Positions 34,093 through 42,795 of a stretch of DNA of 64,000 nt are shown here, piece after piece. A program made the translations under genes and the position numbers. Origin of the DNA: Variovorax paradoxus (GTDB lineage: Bacteria > Pseudomonadota > Gammaproteobacteria > Burkholderiales > Burkholderiaceae_C); the NCBI RefSeq assembly GCF_018614955.1, contig NZ_JAGGNV010000053.1, forward strand, positions 1-64,000, given 5' to 3'. Under the pieces are notes generated by a model. It was not told the origin of the DNA. It was given only the letters and a program-made list of their open reading frames with translations, and made no database searches. Position 1 is the stretch's first letter. Every line of letters starts with the position of its first letter.

Positions 34093-35514
34093 TCACATGC
34101 GCCGCGGCAGCAGCGACGGTGCGTCGCAGCGCAGGAAGCGGCCCTGGCCGGCGCGGCCGTGGAACTGCCCGTCCCACACCACCTCGCCGCACGCGATCGT
34201 CACAGCCGGCCAGGCCCGCAGCGTGCGGCCCTCGTAAGGCGTGTAGTCGACGTTGTGGTGCAGGTCGGTGTTGCGCAGCACGAACTCACGCTCGTCCCAG
34301 ATCACCAGGTCGGCATCGCTGCCGACGGCAATCGTGCCCTTGCGCGGGTGCAGACCGTAAGCCTTGGCCGGGTTGGTGGAGGTCAGTTCGACGAAGCGGT
34401 TCAAGGTCATGCGGCCGCCCAGCACGCCTTCGGAATAGAGCAGCGGCAGGCGTGTCTCGAGACCGGGGATGCCGTTCGGGATGTGGCGGAAAGCGACTTC
34501 CTCGCCGCCCGGCTTCTTGCCCTCCGGCGCGTCGTAGCGGAACGGCGCGTGGTCGGACGAGAACACCGTGAACAGGCCGTCGTTCAAGCCGTTCCAGATC
34601 ACGTCCTGGTTCGACTTGTCGCGCGGCGGCGGGCTGCAGACGCAGCGCGCGCCCTTGTAGCTGTCGTCGATACCGAGGTCTTCGGCAGTGAGGAAGAGGT
34701 ACTGCGGGCAGGTCTCGGCAAATACCGACAGGCCGTGGGCGCGCGCCCAGCGGATCTGCTCCACCGCTTCACGCCCCGACACGTGCACGATCAGGATCGG
34801 CACGTCGACCAGCTCCGAGAGTGCGATCGCGCGGTGCGTCGCCTCGCGCTCGACCAGCATCGGCCGCGAATGGGCGTGGAAGCGCGGCGCGGTCCGGCCC
34901 GCTGCCTCGAGCTTCTTCGTGAGCCACTCGATACAGTCGGCGTTTTCGGCGTGGATCATCGCCATCGCGCCATGTTCGCGCGCGACCGACAGCACGTCGA
35001 GGATCTGGCCATCGTCGAGCTTCAGGTCGTCGTAGGTCATGTAGATCTTGAACGAGGTGTAGCCCTCGCGGATCAGTGCCGGCAGTTCCTCGTTCAGCAC
35101 CTGCGGCGTCGGGTCGCTGACGATCAGGTGAAAGGCATAGTCGACATGCGCACGGCCTTCGGCGCGGCGGTGGTAGTCGGCTACTGCGGCGCGCAGCGAC
35201 TGGCCTTTTTCCTGGGCCGCGAAGGGGATCACGGTGGTCGTGCCGCCGCAGGCTGCGCTGCGCGTGCCGCTCGTGAAGTCGTCGGCCATGCGCACCGGCG
35301 GCGCCATCGGCTGGTCGAGATGGCAGTGCGCGTCGACACCGCCGGGCGTCACGACACGGCCGGCGGCATCGATCTCGCGCGCTCCTGCGGCCAGACCGCT
35401 GCCGAGCTGGACGATCCGGCCGCCGACGATGCCGATGTCGGCGCCGAAGGTGTCGCTGGCCGTCGCCACGCGGGCGTTGCGCAGCACGAGATCGAAGGAA
35501 TGGGTTGTGGTCAT
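34093..35514 (-). CDS. dihydropyrimidinase / D-hydantoinase / imidase family cyclic amidohydrolase
   Basis: A 473-residue cyclic amidohydrolase that opens a ring amide. All metal ligands are visible: His63 and His65 (D-A-H-C-H-L-D), the carboxylated Lys156 (S-F-K-I-Y-M-T-Y), His188 (M-I-H-A-E-N), His244 (I-V-H-V-S-G) and Asp321 (S-S-D-H-A-P-F). Length matches D-hydantoinases. Possible substrates are dihydropyrimidines, hydantoins, allantoin-like ureides or cyclic imides. It is the first gene of the minus-strand unit and starts directly at the GntR-type operators. Confidence 0.93.
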   Translation of the reverse strand: MTTTHSFDLVLRNARVATASDTFGADIGIVGGRIVQLGSGLAAGAREIDAAGRVVTPGGVDAHCHLDQPMAPPVRMADDFTSGTRSAACGGTTTVIPFAAQEKGQSLRAAVADYHRRAEGRAHVDYAFHLIVSDPTPQVLNEELPALIREGYTSFKIYMTYDDLKLDDGQILDVLSVAREHGAMAMIHAENADCIEWLTKKLEAAGRTAPRFHAHSRPMLVEREATHRAIALSELVDVPILIVHVSGREAVEQIRWARAHGLSVFAETCPQYLFLTAEDLGIDDSYKGARCVCSPPPRDKSNQDVIWNGLNDGLFTVFSSDHAPFRYDAPEGKKPGGEEVAFRHIPNGIPGLETRLPLLYSEGVLGGRMTLNRFVELTSTNPAKAYGLHPRKGTIAVGSDADLVIWDEREFVLRNTDLHHNVDYTPYEGRTLRAWPAVTIACGEVVWDGQFHGRAGQGRFLRCDAPSLLPRRM

Positions 35515-35576
35515 ATTGTCGACATCATCGTCGACAATTAGTATGTCGGCCTTGGTGTTTACACTAATGTCGACAA
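35515..35576. promoter_or_regulatory. divergent operator region with TGTCGACA sites
   Basis: Just upstream of the hydantoinase gene is a perfect inverted repeat: ATTGTCGAC (35515-35523), six bases, GTCGACAAT (35530-35538). A third copy of the core, TGTCGACA, lies at 35568-35575 before the divergent gene. FCD-type GntR proteins often bind TnGTnnnACnA-like palindromes, which these fit. The regulator at 36420-37133 is the likely ligand. Flanking TTAGT/ACTAA extend the symmetry. Confidence 0.65.
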
Positions 35577-35613
35577 GTTTGGACTTCGACGAAGCTCGAC
35601 CTCAAGGAACCCC

Positions 35614-36339
35614 ATGCAAAAAGCCCTTCGTCTTGGCGTGCTCACGCCCTCGTCCAATACCGCGCTGGAACCGCTGACCAGCGCGATGGCCGCATCCGTG
35701 CCCGGCTGCAGCGCTCATTTCTCGCGCTTCAAGGTCACGGAGATCTCGCTGTCGGCGCAGGCGCTCGGCCAGTTCGACGACAGCAAGATCCTTGCGGCTG
35801 CCGAGCTGCTGGCGGACGCCAAGGTCGATGTGATCGGCTGGAGCGGCACCTCTTCAGGCTGGCTGGGCTTCAACGCCGACCGGCGCCTGGTCGAGCGCAT
35901 CCGCGAGCGCACCGGCATCGCCGCTACCACCGCGGTGCTGGCGCTGAACGATCTGCTCGCGCTGCGCGGCGTGAAGCGGCTGGCGCTGGTGACGCCCTAC
36001 ACCGCGGACGTGCAGCAGAAAATTGTCGACAACTACCGCGACATCGGCATCGAGGTCGTGGCCGAACGCCATCTCGGCATCCACGTGAACCATGACTTCG
36101 CGTTGGTCGAGCCGGAGCGGCTTATGGCCTTGATGCGCGAGGTGGCAGCGGCGAAGCCCGATGCGATTACCACTTTTTGCACCAACCTGCGTGCCGCGCC
36201 GTTGGCCGGGGTCGTGGAAGCCGAACTCGGCATCCCGCTGCTCGACACCGTCAGCACCACCGTCTGGGGCCAGTTGCGCGCCGCCGGCGCCGACCCGGCG
36301 CAAGTCACCGGCTGGGGTCAGTTGTTCGGCTGGCGATAA
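35614..36339 (+). CDS. arylmalonate decarboxylase / maleate isomerase-like protein
   Basis: A 241-residue member of the Asp/Glu racemase superfamily. The start L-G-V-L-T-P-S-S-N-T-A-L-E and V-T-P-Y-T-A-D-V are shared with maleate isomerases and arylmalonate decarboxylase. Maleate isomerases use two cysteines. Here the first position lies in G-W-S-G-T-S-S-G-W without Cys, while the second is kept (T-T-F-C-T-N-L-R). This single-cysteine pattern resembles arylmalonate decarboxylase. Either decarboxylation or an altered isomerisation is possible. It is divergent from the hydantoinase and ends in TAATG against a possible GntR start. Confidence 0.8.
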   Translation: MQKALRLGVLTPSSNTALEPLTSAMAASVPGCSAHFSRFKVTEISLSAQALGQFDDSKILAAAELLADAKVDVIGWSGTSSGWLGFNADRRLVERIRERTGIAATTAVLALNDLLALRGVKRLALVTPYTADVQQKIVDNYRDIGIEVVAERHLGIHVNHDFALVEPERLMALMREVAAAKPDAITTFCTNLRAAPLAGVVEAELGIPLLDTVSTTVWGQLRAAGADPAQVTGWGQLFGWR

Positions 36340-36419
36340 TGGATGCCCAACCCCCTGGCGTCTGCCGTCACGCGCGCGTGCGGCTGGCCTCCGAATCGCT
36401 CGCCACGCTCAATCCAGAC

Positions 36420-37133
36420 ATGCCGACAAAAAGCGCGCGCAAGCCGGCATCGCAAGCTCGACTCGAACGCGAAAACACGCAGGACGAGATCTACGAAAAG
36501 ATCTATGTCGCGATCCTCGAACACCGTCTGCACCCTGGCACAAAGCTGGGCGAGGAGCGCCTCGCCGAGATCTTCGGCGCCAGCCGGGCACGCGTGCGCG
36601 AAGTGCTGGCGCGGCTGGCCCATGAGCAGATCGTCGAACTCTTTCCGCAGCGCGGCGCCTACGTCGCCAAGCCCTCAATCGAGCAGGCGCTCGATGTATT
36701 CGAAGCGCGCCGGCTGATCGAGCCGGCCGTGCTGCGCCGGTTGATCGAAACCCTCACGCCGGAGAAGCTGGCGCGCCTGCGTCAACACCAGGACCTGGAG
36801 CTCGACGCGCGACGGCGTGACGACAAGCGCGCGGTGATCCGCCTGTCCGGCGAGTTCCACTCGTTGGCAGCCGAACTCGCCGGCAACACGGCCTTGGCGC
36901 GCAACATGCGCGAGCTGTCGGTGCTGACCTGCCTGATGATCTTTCTCTACGACGCGCCGACGGCGACGAGTTGCCGCGCCGACGAGCATTCGCAAATCAT
37001 CGAGGCCATCGCCAAGCGCGACTCGGCGCGTGCCCAGCGGTTGATGCTCGAGCACCTCGACCACATCGAGAGCAGCATGAAGCTCGACAACGCAACCGAA
37101 GAAGCCGACCTGGAAGCGATCTTCAGGGGTTGA
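36420..37133 (+). CDS. GntR-family (FCD domain) transcriptional regulator
   Basis: A 237-residue regulator: winged helix at residues 22-90 (I-Y-E-K-I-Y-V-A-I-L-E-H-R-L-H-P-G-T-K-L, R-V-R-E-V-L-A-R-L) and a helical FCD effector domain with the metal-type residues D-x-x-x-R-x-x-x-E in F-E-A-R-R-L-I-E, E-F-H near 140 and D-E-H near 197. Two starts are possible: ATG 36420, which gives a normal N-terminus, or ATG 36339, which overlaps the upstream stop as TAATG and adds 27 residues. Neither has a strong ribosome site. It is probably the regulator of the divergent hydantoin/imide genes through the TGTCGACA sites. Confidence 0.9.
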   Translation: MPTKSARKPASQARLERENTQDEIYEKIYVAILEHRLHPGTKLGEERLAEIFGASRARVREVLARLAHEQIVELFPQRGAYVAKPSIEQALDVFEARRLIEPAVLRRLIETLTPEKLARLRQHQDLELDARRRDDKRAVIRLSGEFHSLAAELAGNTALARNMRELSVLTCLMIFLYDAPTATSCRADEHSQIIEAIAKRDSARAQRLMLEHLDHIESSMKLDNATEEADLEAIFRG

Positions 37134-37705
37134 CCGCTTCGGCGTCGCCCCACGATCCTGACATTCTTGCGTCGTCGGCGCTTCCCGGCAATGCCGGCGC
37201 CAATCGGCGCCTGGAGGCTGCTGCGCCGAATCCACACCAACACCATCCGCCAACCCGTGATCAGCTTCGTGCTGACTAAAATAATGTGGGCCTGGAGGCC
37301 GGGGTCTCGCTGAAGGGGGAGTAGATCACCGAGCTCCGGCTGTAAGCGCCAAAGGGTTGCAGCTCCCCTTGAAATCCGTGTGGAGTCGGGTCGGGCTTCA
37401 TCGCGTCGGCGATGCCTATTCGGCCGACGTGGGGTTTCGCGACGCCATCGGTCCGCGGTCTATTCACGCCGGGGCGCGGTCGTTTCCTGGAACCTTCTGC
37501 TGCGCCAGCCAGCCCATGACGCGCGGTGGAACCCTTCGACCCCTGCTGCGTGCGAGGCTTCACCACGAGCGTGCGGAAGAGGGCGCCGTTGCGCTTTCAG
37601 CTGCGGCGCCAGGAGGCGCTAGAGAACTATTGCCGGACACTCGGACCTTTCGCTCCGGGCTGAGATAAAGTCGCCGCCGAACTCAACATTCCAAAGGATA
37701 AGCAG
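37134..37705. other. 572-base intergenic region
   Basis: Two overlapping low-complexity frames (minus 37276-37566, plus 37357-37668) show no recognised family. Just before the KaiC-like gene is AAAGGA, its probable ribosome site. A block from about 37286 to 37400 looks like a distinct sequence patch and could be an old insertion end, but I see no transposase or matching inverted repeat. Confidence 0.4.
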
Positions 37706-39271
37706 ATGATGCAAGACCCCGTACGCACCGGGATTGAGGGCCTGGACGAGGTGCTCTTGGGCGGGGTACAGCGGAACAACAACATCCTGGTCGAAGGTGC
37801 GCCAGGCGCCGGGAAGACCACGCTCGGCCTGGCTTTCATTCATGCAGGGGCGGCCCACTACAACGAACCGGGCGTGATCGTCTCGTTCGAGCTCGATGCC
37901 GAGAAGCTGTTGCGAGACGCCCGGGGTTTCGATTGGGATCTGCAACGGCTCATCGATGAGCGCAAGGTCAAAATCATTCAGACTTCGCCAGCGGTGCTGC
38001 TCAACGAGTTTCGTTCGACCGACGGGGCGTTCACCGCCGAACTGAAGGCGATTGGTGCGCGCAGGTTGATGATCGATGGCTTGACGCCGCTTCGTCTCTA
38101 TGCCGAGGCCAACGACAAGCCGTTTCGCGAGGATGTCCACTTGCTCATCGAGGGACTCACGCGGCTTGGCGTCACGACACTCGTCACCGCCGAGCGCGCT
38201 GAAACGAAGTTCGAAGCGCATGCACATGAGCGCTTCATTTTCGACACCATCATTTCGCTGACCCGTACCGAGGTCCGCCGCCGGGTGCACCGGACCCTGG
38301 CAGTCGTCAAGTCCCGCGGTCAGGACTTCATCAGCGGAAGCCACTCCATGCGCATCGAGCCCGGCGCAGGCATCCTCGTGTATCGCCGTGCCCAGTCGCG
38401 GCCCATGCTCGATCAGGACCAGCCCACCTCGACCGAGCGCGTGTCCGTGGGATCGGCCGCCCTGGACCTGATCATGGACGGCGGCATGTACGAGGGATCG
38501 ATCACGATGGTCACGGGCATCTCGGGCACCGGAAAGACCGTTCTGGGCGTGCAGTTCCTGACGTCGTCGGTGCTGGCTGGGCGGCGCGCCCTTCTGGTGA
38601 CTCTGGACGAACACCCGCGCCAGTTGATACGCAACGCCGCGAGTCTGGGCTTCGATCTGGAAGGCTTGGTGCAGCAGGGCTCTCTTTTCATCCACTACGA
38701 GTCGCCGCTGGAGTTGGAACTCGACGTGCATTTCGACCAGGTGGCGAAGCTGGTGGAAAAGGAACGCATTGACTGCATCGTCTTCGACTCGGTCGCCGTT
38801 TACGAGACGGCGAGCCCCGATCAGGCCTCCGACTTCCTCTATGCCCTTGCGGACTTCGTCAAAGGGCGGCTTGCGACGGCCTTCTTCAACTACGAAAGTC
38901 CCGAGCTGTTGGGCGTGTCGCAGATCAGTCAGGAACTCAAGGGATCGCACCTCGTGGACAACATCATTCTGCTGAGCTACGTGGAGATCTCCACGCGGCT
39001 GCGCCGAGCGATCGCGGTTCCGAAGGTTCGAGGCAGCAAGAACATCCAGACGACGCGCGAGTATGTGATCGGCGAAGGCGGTATCTCGCTGCTTGACGAA
39101 TCTAGCGTCGAGGGGGAGGACACGGCGCCCGTGCCGCAGTTGCCGTTCTCGTCCTACTACGGGCTGCTGGCCCGCTCGCCATCTCGCAAGAGCCCGGCGA
39201 TCGAGGACGCGGTCGCGCACGGGAAGTCGCTGCCGGATTCGCCCGAGCTCCCTCCCGAGACATCCCAGTGA
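37706..39271 (+). CDS. KaiC-like double RecA-domain ATPase
   Basis: A 521-residue protein with two KaiC/RadA-type domains. The first (about 1-235) has Walker A G-A-P-G-A-G-K-T-T (31-39) and S-F-E-L-D just after. The second (245-460) has Walker A G-I-S-G-T-G-K-T-V (271-279) and T-L-D-E-H. The region matching the KaiC autophosphorylation site reads G-S-H-L-V-D-N, so the serine (Ser414) remains but the neighbouring threonine is His. A 50-residue unstructured tail follows. The start uses AAAGGA upstream; ATG 37709 is an alternative. It overlaps the histidine kinase gene (ATGA), implying a joint signalling role. No KaiA or KaiB is present. Confidence 0.88.
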   Translation: MMQDPVRTGIEGLDEVLLGGVQRNNNILVEGAPGAGKTTLGLAFIHAGAAHYNEPGVIVSFELDAEKLLRDARGFDWDLQRLIDERKVKIIQTSPAVLLNEFRSTDGAFTAELKAIGARRLMIDGLTPLRLYAEANDKPFREDVHLLIEGLTRLGVTTLVTAERAETKFEAHAHERFIFDTIISLTRTEVRRRVHRTLAVVKSRGQDFISGSHSMRIEPGAGILVYRRAQSRPMLDQDQPTSTERVSVGSAALDLIMDGGMYEGSITMVTGISGTGKTVLGVQFLTSSVLAGRRALLVTLDEHPRQLIRNAASLGFDLEGLVQQGSLFIHYESPLELELDVHFDQVAKLVEKERIDCIVFDSVAVYETASPDQASDFLYALADFVKGRLATAFFNYESPELLGVSQISQELKGSHLVDNIILLSYVEISTRLRRAIAVPKVRGSKNIQTTREYVIGEGGISLLDESSVEGEDTAPVPQLPFSSYYGLLARSPSRKSPAIEDAVAHGKSLPDSPELPPETSQ

Positions 39272-40530
39272 ACGAGAGTGCCGGCTGCGGCGGCGGTCCG
39301 ACGGGGTTGGACTGGGAAGGCTGGCGCAGAGCGTTGGCGCGCTTCGCGGCGGCGACCGGCCTTTGCGTATCTGCCTACGATCAGGACTGCGAAAGGCAGG
39401 CTGGGCCGCTGGCCTCCTCCAAAGTTACGCGCCTGCTCGCCGACTCTGGCGTGTGGGACGCGGGCCGTTTGGGTGCCCGGATCGAACGGGATCTCGCCGC
39501 GCGGGTCTTGGCGAGTGGTGCGGTCGAACACGACAGCATAGAAGGCGAACTGCGAGTGCGCGCGGTTCCACTGACGATCGGGGGCCAGCTGCGTGGATCG
39601 ATTGTCTACGGATGGGCGTTAAACACCTTCGGGACGCCGCTGGGATGCGAACGAATCGCTCGTCAGCTCGGAGTCGACGGCCCGCGGCTTTGGGCAGAGG
39701 TACGCCTGGAGTCGCCCGTCGCCGATGCGCGCATGACGGTGTACACCGAGCTTCTCGAGACCATGATCGAATCGACCGTTCGCCATGCCGAGGCGGTCGA
39801 GCGCCTCCAGGAGCTCGGTCGCTTGCGCGAGGTGTTCCTCGCAGGCGTGTCGCACGAACTTCGCACGCCGTTGTCGGTGCTTGGCACGCGAATCGAACTC
39901 CTGCTGCGTGGCGCTCTCGACGATTCCGAGGCCATCAGGGCATCGCTGCTCAACATGAAGCATCATGTAAGGACCGAAGCCCGCCTGGTGGAGGACCTCA
40001 TCGAGGCGGCGCGTACCCGCACCGGGCAGTTGCACATCGAGAAGCAGCCCGCATCACTGCGAAGCATTCTCCAGACGGCCATTTCCGCCGTCCTACCGCA
40101 TGCTGAGGCCAAGCAGATTGCCCTTCTAGTGCCAGCGCTGGATGAGCTCGGCGAGCTGCCGATATTCGCCGATCCGCATCGCCTCCAGCAGGTGTTCTGG
40201 AACCTTCTGTCGAACGCCGTCAAGTTCACGCCGAGCGCAGGAAGCATTGAGGTGCGCGTGTCGCAGTACGCAAACATGTATGAGGTATCGGTCGTGGATT
40301 CGGGAAGCGGCATCGAAAAGTCGCTGCTTCCTCACGTGTTCGATCCGTTCACCAAACAGCACAATGCGAACGCGCAGGGATTGGGACTCGGGCTGTCCAT
40401 CGCTCGTCACATCATTGAGCAGCATGGCGGCGCGATCTGGGTGGAAAGTGGCGGGCGCAATGCGGGCGCGACGTTTCATGTGAGCTTGCCGTGTTCGTCG
40501 TCTTCACCCACAGGTGCCGCCTCCGAATAG
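39268..40530 (+). CDS. sensor histidine kinase coupled to the KaiC-like protein
   Basis: A 420-residue soluble kinase. The N-terminal 150 residues form a sensor-like region without membrane segments (L-R-V-R-A-V-P-L-T-I-G-G-Q-L-R-G resembles a PocR/GAF-like fold). A coiled linker precedes the H-box F-L-A-G-V-S-H-E-L-R-T-P-L with His196. The ATPase part has N-L-L-S-N-A-V-K-F-T-P, V-D-S-G-S-G-I and G-L-G-L-G-L-S-I-A-R. No receiver domain or response-regulator gene is adjacent; the nearest single-domain receiver is at 43641. Gene overlap suggests it reads the state of the KaiC-like ATPase, as SasA reads KaiC, but that is inference. Confidence 0.92.
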   Translation: MNESAGCGGGPTGLDWEGWRRALARFAAATGLCVSAYDQDCERQAGPLASSKVTRLLADSGVWDAGRLGARIERDLAARVLASGAVEHDSIEGELRVRAVPLTIGGQLRGSIVYGWALNTFGTPLGCERIARQLGVDGPRLWAEVRLESPVADARMTVYTELLETMIESTVRHAEAVERLQELGRLREVFLAGVSHELRTPLSVLGTRIELLLRGALDDSEAIRASLLNMKHHVRTEARLVEDLIEAARTRTGQLHIEKQPASLRSILQTAISAVLPHAEAKQIALLVPALDELGELPIFADPHRLQQVFWNLLSNAVKFTPSAGSIEVRVSQYANMYEVSVVDSGSGIEKSLLPHVFDPFTKQHNANAQGLGLGLSIARHIIEQHGGAIWVESGGRNAGATFHVSLPCSSSSPTGAASE

Positions 40531-40765
40531 CAGCAAGGCGAGCCCGCCGATGGGCTCGATCCGCTGGCGGTCTGCGAGACCCTCGCGCGCCATTGGAGCG
40601 ACGAATGCCTACAACCGTCGTGATGGCTTGATGACGAAGCGGCGGGCGCGCCGCCCCACCATGAGACCGCCGATGGGCTTTCAAGGCTTGCCGAGCAAAG
40701 TTGTGGCGGCGGCGCCGAAGGAATAACCAACTCCCGCGCTGCGCGCGCCCTTCGCCGGCAGGTCA

Positions 40766-41679
40766 GTGACCATCGCGGAGTTGGTGGCTGCAGCCCGCAA
40801 GGCGACGACGAAGTTCGCGAACAGGGGCACCCGCTGTCCCTCGTTTATTTGCCCGAGCAGGAGTTCGAAGGGGGCGTGGTGCGCGTGGTGGCTGTGGAGG
40901 GCTACATTGCCAGCGCGTGCATATCGAGGGAGACGCGGGTCCGGCCGAACAAAGCCGCGCGCTATGGCCGATCGCTTGAGGGCCGAAAGGCCGCTCACGC
41001 TTGCGAGCTTCGAGCGCGTCACGCAACTGCTGACGCGGCTGCGGGCCTCACTGTCACTGCCGAGGCCTCGATGCCCGGCACCACAGACGGCGCTACGGTG
41101 CTGGTGCTCAAGGCAAAGCGCCTACCGTACAACGTCTCGCTCGGTGCCGACCTGCGGCAGCCGCGATCGCGCGCGGTCCTGACCGGAGCCTGGTACGACC
41201 CTTTCGCGGCCGGCAGCGAGCTGAGCGCATCGACGCTCGTCGGCGATTTTTCACGCGAAAAGCTATTCACGCTCGGCTATTCGCAGCTGGTGGGCACCGA
41301 CGGCCTCACGACGAAGGCCAGCTTCTTGAGCTACCGCGGGTACCCCGATGAGCAAAGCGGTCGCGGCGCGCGCATCGACCGCTTCAACACAAATCGCCGC
41401 GTTGAGCTTTCGGCTAGCTACCCGCTTTATCTGACTGCACGCAGCAGCCTCACGCTCGGTGGCGGTTTCTACGCTGTCGACAACATCGACCACTATCGCG
41501 TCCCGGCGAGCGGCGCCCTGCTTGACGAGGACACGCGCGTGCGCGCCCTGTTCGCGCAGCTCGCTTACGCCGACGCCCAGTCCGATCGCAGCCGCTATGC
41601 AAGCCTCGTGATCGCCCAAGCCATCGACGGCGCAGGCGCCCTGGCCGAGAACCGCAGCAACGTGGCGGGCCTCTCCGGT
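40766..41679 (+). pseudogene. two-partner secretion outer-membrane protein (TpsB/ShlB-FhaC type), frameshifted
   Basis: The protein can be followed in changing frames: A-A-R-K-A-T-T-K-F-A-N-R-G, then P-E-Q-E-F-E-G-G-V-V-R-V-V-A-V-E-G (POTRA domain), then D-R-L-R-A-E-R-P-L-T-L-A-S-F-E-R in another frame, then L-P-Y-N-V-S-L-G-A-D-L-R-Q-P, Y-D-P-F-A-A-G-S-E-L and Y-R-G-Y-P-D-E-Q, the start of the transport barrel. At least two frameshifts lie near 40850 and 40960-41040. The N-terminus is missing, and similarity ends at R-S-N-V-A-G (about 41670), before the barrel is complete. No TpsA partner is visible. Confidence 0.75.
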
Positions 41680-41689
41680 CCTGGCGAGG

Positions 41690-41906
41690 CTGGACGAAGA
41701 CACGATGAAAAAAGTGGCCAACCTGACTCACGGCGAGTACTTCTATGCAGGCAGCGGCACGGATCTCAAGAAGGTCAACGAGGCTCCAGAGCCGGCTGGT
41801 GCTCGAGAAGGAAACCGAGATCACGGCCCTGTTTGCCTACCTCGCGGGGGTGCTGATGCTCCTTGCCACTGCACTTTCGTTGTGGTGGTTCGGAAGGATT
41901 GCGTGA
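41690..41906 (+). pseudogene. C-terminal remnant of a von Willebrand factor A-domain protein
   Basis: The plus strand reads L-D-E-D-T-M-K-K-V-A-N-L-T-H-G-E-Y-F-Y-A-G-S, the usual end of a bacterial membrane VWA domain. A frameshift near 41780 moves the rest to another frame: L-Q-S-R-L-V-L-E-K-E-T-E, a hydrophobic helix and W-W-F-G-R-I-A before a stop at 41906. The start of the protein is lost and it is joined directly to the TpsB fragment. Confidence 0.65.
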
Positions 41907-41938
41907 ATGGGGGCGGCTCCTCGTGGTGGATTGATCGA

Positions 41939-42259
41939 TCAGGCCTGTGCATCGTGCAGATCTGCGTGCCGGTCGCGGAAGCGGACGCGCAGCAGCACGG
42001 TTGACCACCACAGCAGAGCAGCGTTCGTGCACAGCCCGAAGCAGACGAGGACGGCGGCTCGATCGGCGAACCCTTCACCGAAGTCAAGGAGCAGAAGGGC
42101 GAGCGACCAGGGCAGGGCGCATAGGATCGCGACAGATAGCAAGATGCTCTGTTCGGTGGGGTGCAGCGTGGCCACCACCAAGGCGAGTGCGAACGCCGAG
42201 CACGCACTGGGCAGCCACCAAGCGTGGCGGTACAAGAGAGGGGTGCGAGTGGTGCTCAT
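41939..42259 (-). CDS. small hypothetical membrane protein
   Basis: A 106-residue frame starting MSTTRTPLLYRHAWWLPS with three hydrophobic segments (about 15-32, 38-58, 66-88) and a charged tail R-F-R-D-R-H-A-D. Composition and spacing of helices look genuine. I do not recognise the family. It lies alone on the minus strand in a zone of broken genes. Confidence 0.5.
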   Translation of the reverse strand: MSTTRTPLLYRHAWWLPSACSAFALALVVATLHPTEQSILLSVAILCALPWSLALLLLDFGEGFADRAAVLVCFGLCTNAALLWWSTVLLRVRFRDRHADLHDAQA

Positions 42260-42657
42260 GAGCAGAAATTGTGAGTGGTGCCGAAAAGAAACCGCCGTGC
42301 AGAATCACACGTTGAACCGACAAACCCCGATCTGTCGCGCGCTCCCCACAGGGCGTACGGCAGTGCGACACTTCTCGAAAAGGCCCTCCGGCAACGATTC
42401 ACCGGAGGGAAAGGGAAATCACGACCGTAGGAGGAGAGGGAGGCGAGTGCCGTGACCGCAAGAACAGTCTCTATGCGTGCTCGCGCTCCCGCGCATCGGT
42501 CGGAGCCTCCTACCGCGGCAGGATCCGTCCTAACCAAGAAGTTCGCGCCAGCCCGTACTTCCGCAAGGCGCCGCGTGGCCTACGCCCTGAGGATCTTGGC
42601 TAATAGCGCCTGCAGCGGGTCCTTTTCAGCGCCCGCTGCTTGTGCGGACGCGCGCGC
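42260..42657. other. spacer with no recognised gene
   Basis: Arg-rich overlapping frames only. It separates the small membrane-protein gene from an integrase fragment. Sequence before 42658 may be decayed integrase DNA but I cannot align it by eye. Confidence 0.35.
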
Positions 42658-42782
42658 TACGCGCTGATGCAGCAGCGCTACGTGCTGGCCAACCCGTTTG
42701 CTGGCATCAAGGTGCGCGGCGCCTCGAGGGCGGCGCCGCTGGCGGCCACGCGGGTATTCGCCGAAAAGGAGTGGTCGATGAT
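42658..42782 (+). pseudogene. tyrosine recombinase fragment
   Basis: The frame reads L-M-Q-Q-R-Y-V-L-A-N-P-F-A-G-I-K-V-R-G and then A-T-R-V-F-A-E-K-E-W, which is the junction between the core-binding and catalytic domains of phage-type integrases. About 40 residues are recognisable. The catalytic domain is missing, so this is only a scar of an integrated element. Confidence 0.55.
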
Positions 42783-42795
42783 CCTCCTGGCGACG

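Noticed and set aside
32359-35541. Plus-strand open frame of over 1000 codons
   Set aside because: It runs antisense to the amidase, hydantoinase and MHS genes, whose family motifs and metal ligands are clear on the minus strand. GC-rich coding DNA often leaves such antisense frames open.
37286-37400. GTAAGCGCC-containing patch resembling an IS66-type end
   Set aside because: Only a short motif matches, with no partner inverted repeat, target duplication or transposase nearby.
37706-40530. A full circadian clock operon
   Set aside because: Only a KaiC-like protein and a kinase are present. No KaiA or KaiB gene is seen and the phosphorylation threonine is replaced, so a clock function cannot be claimed.
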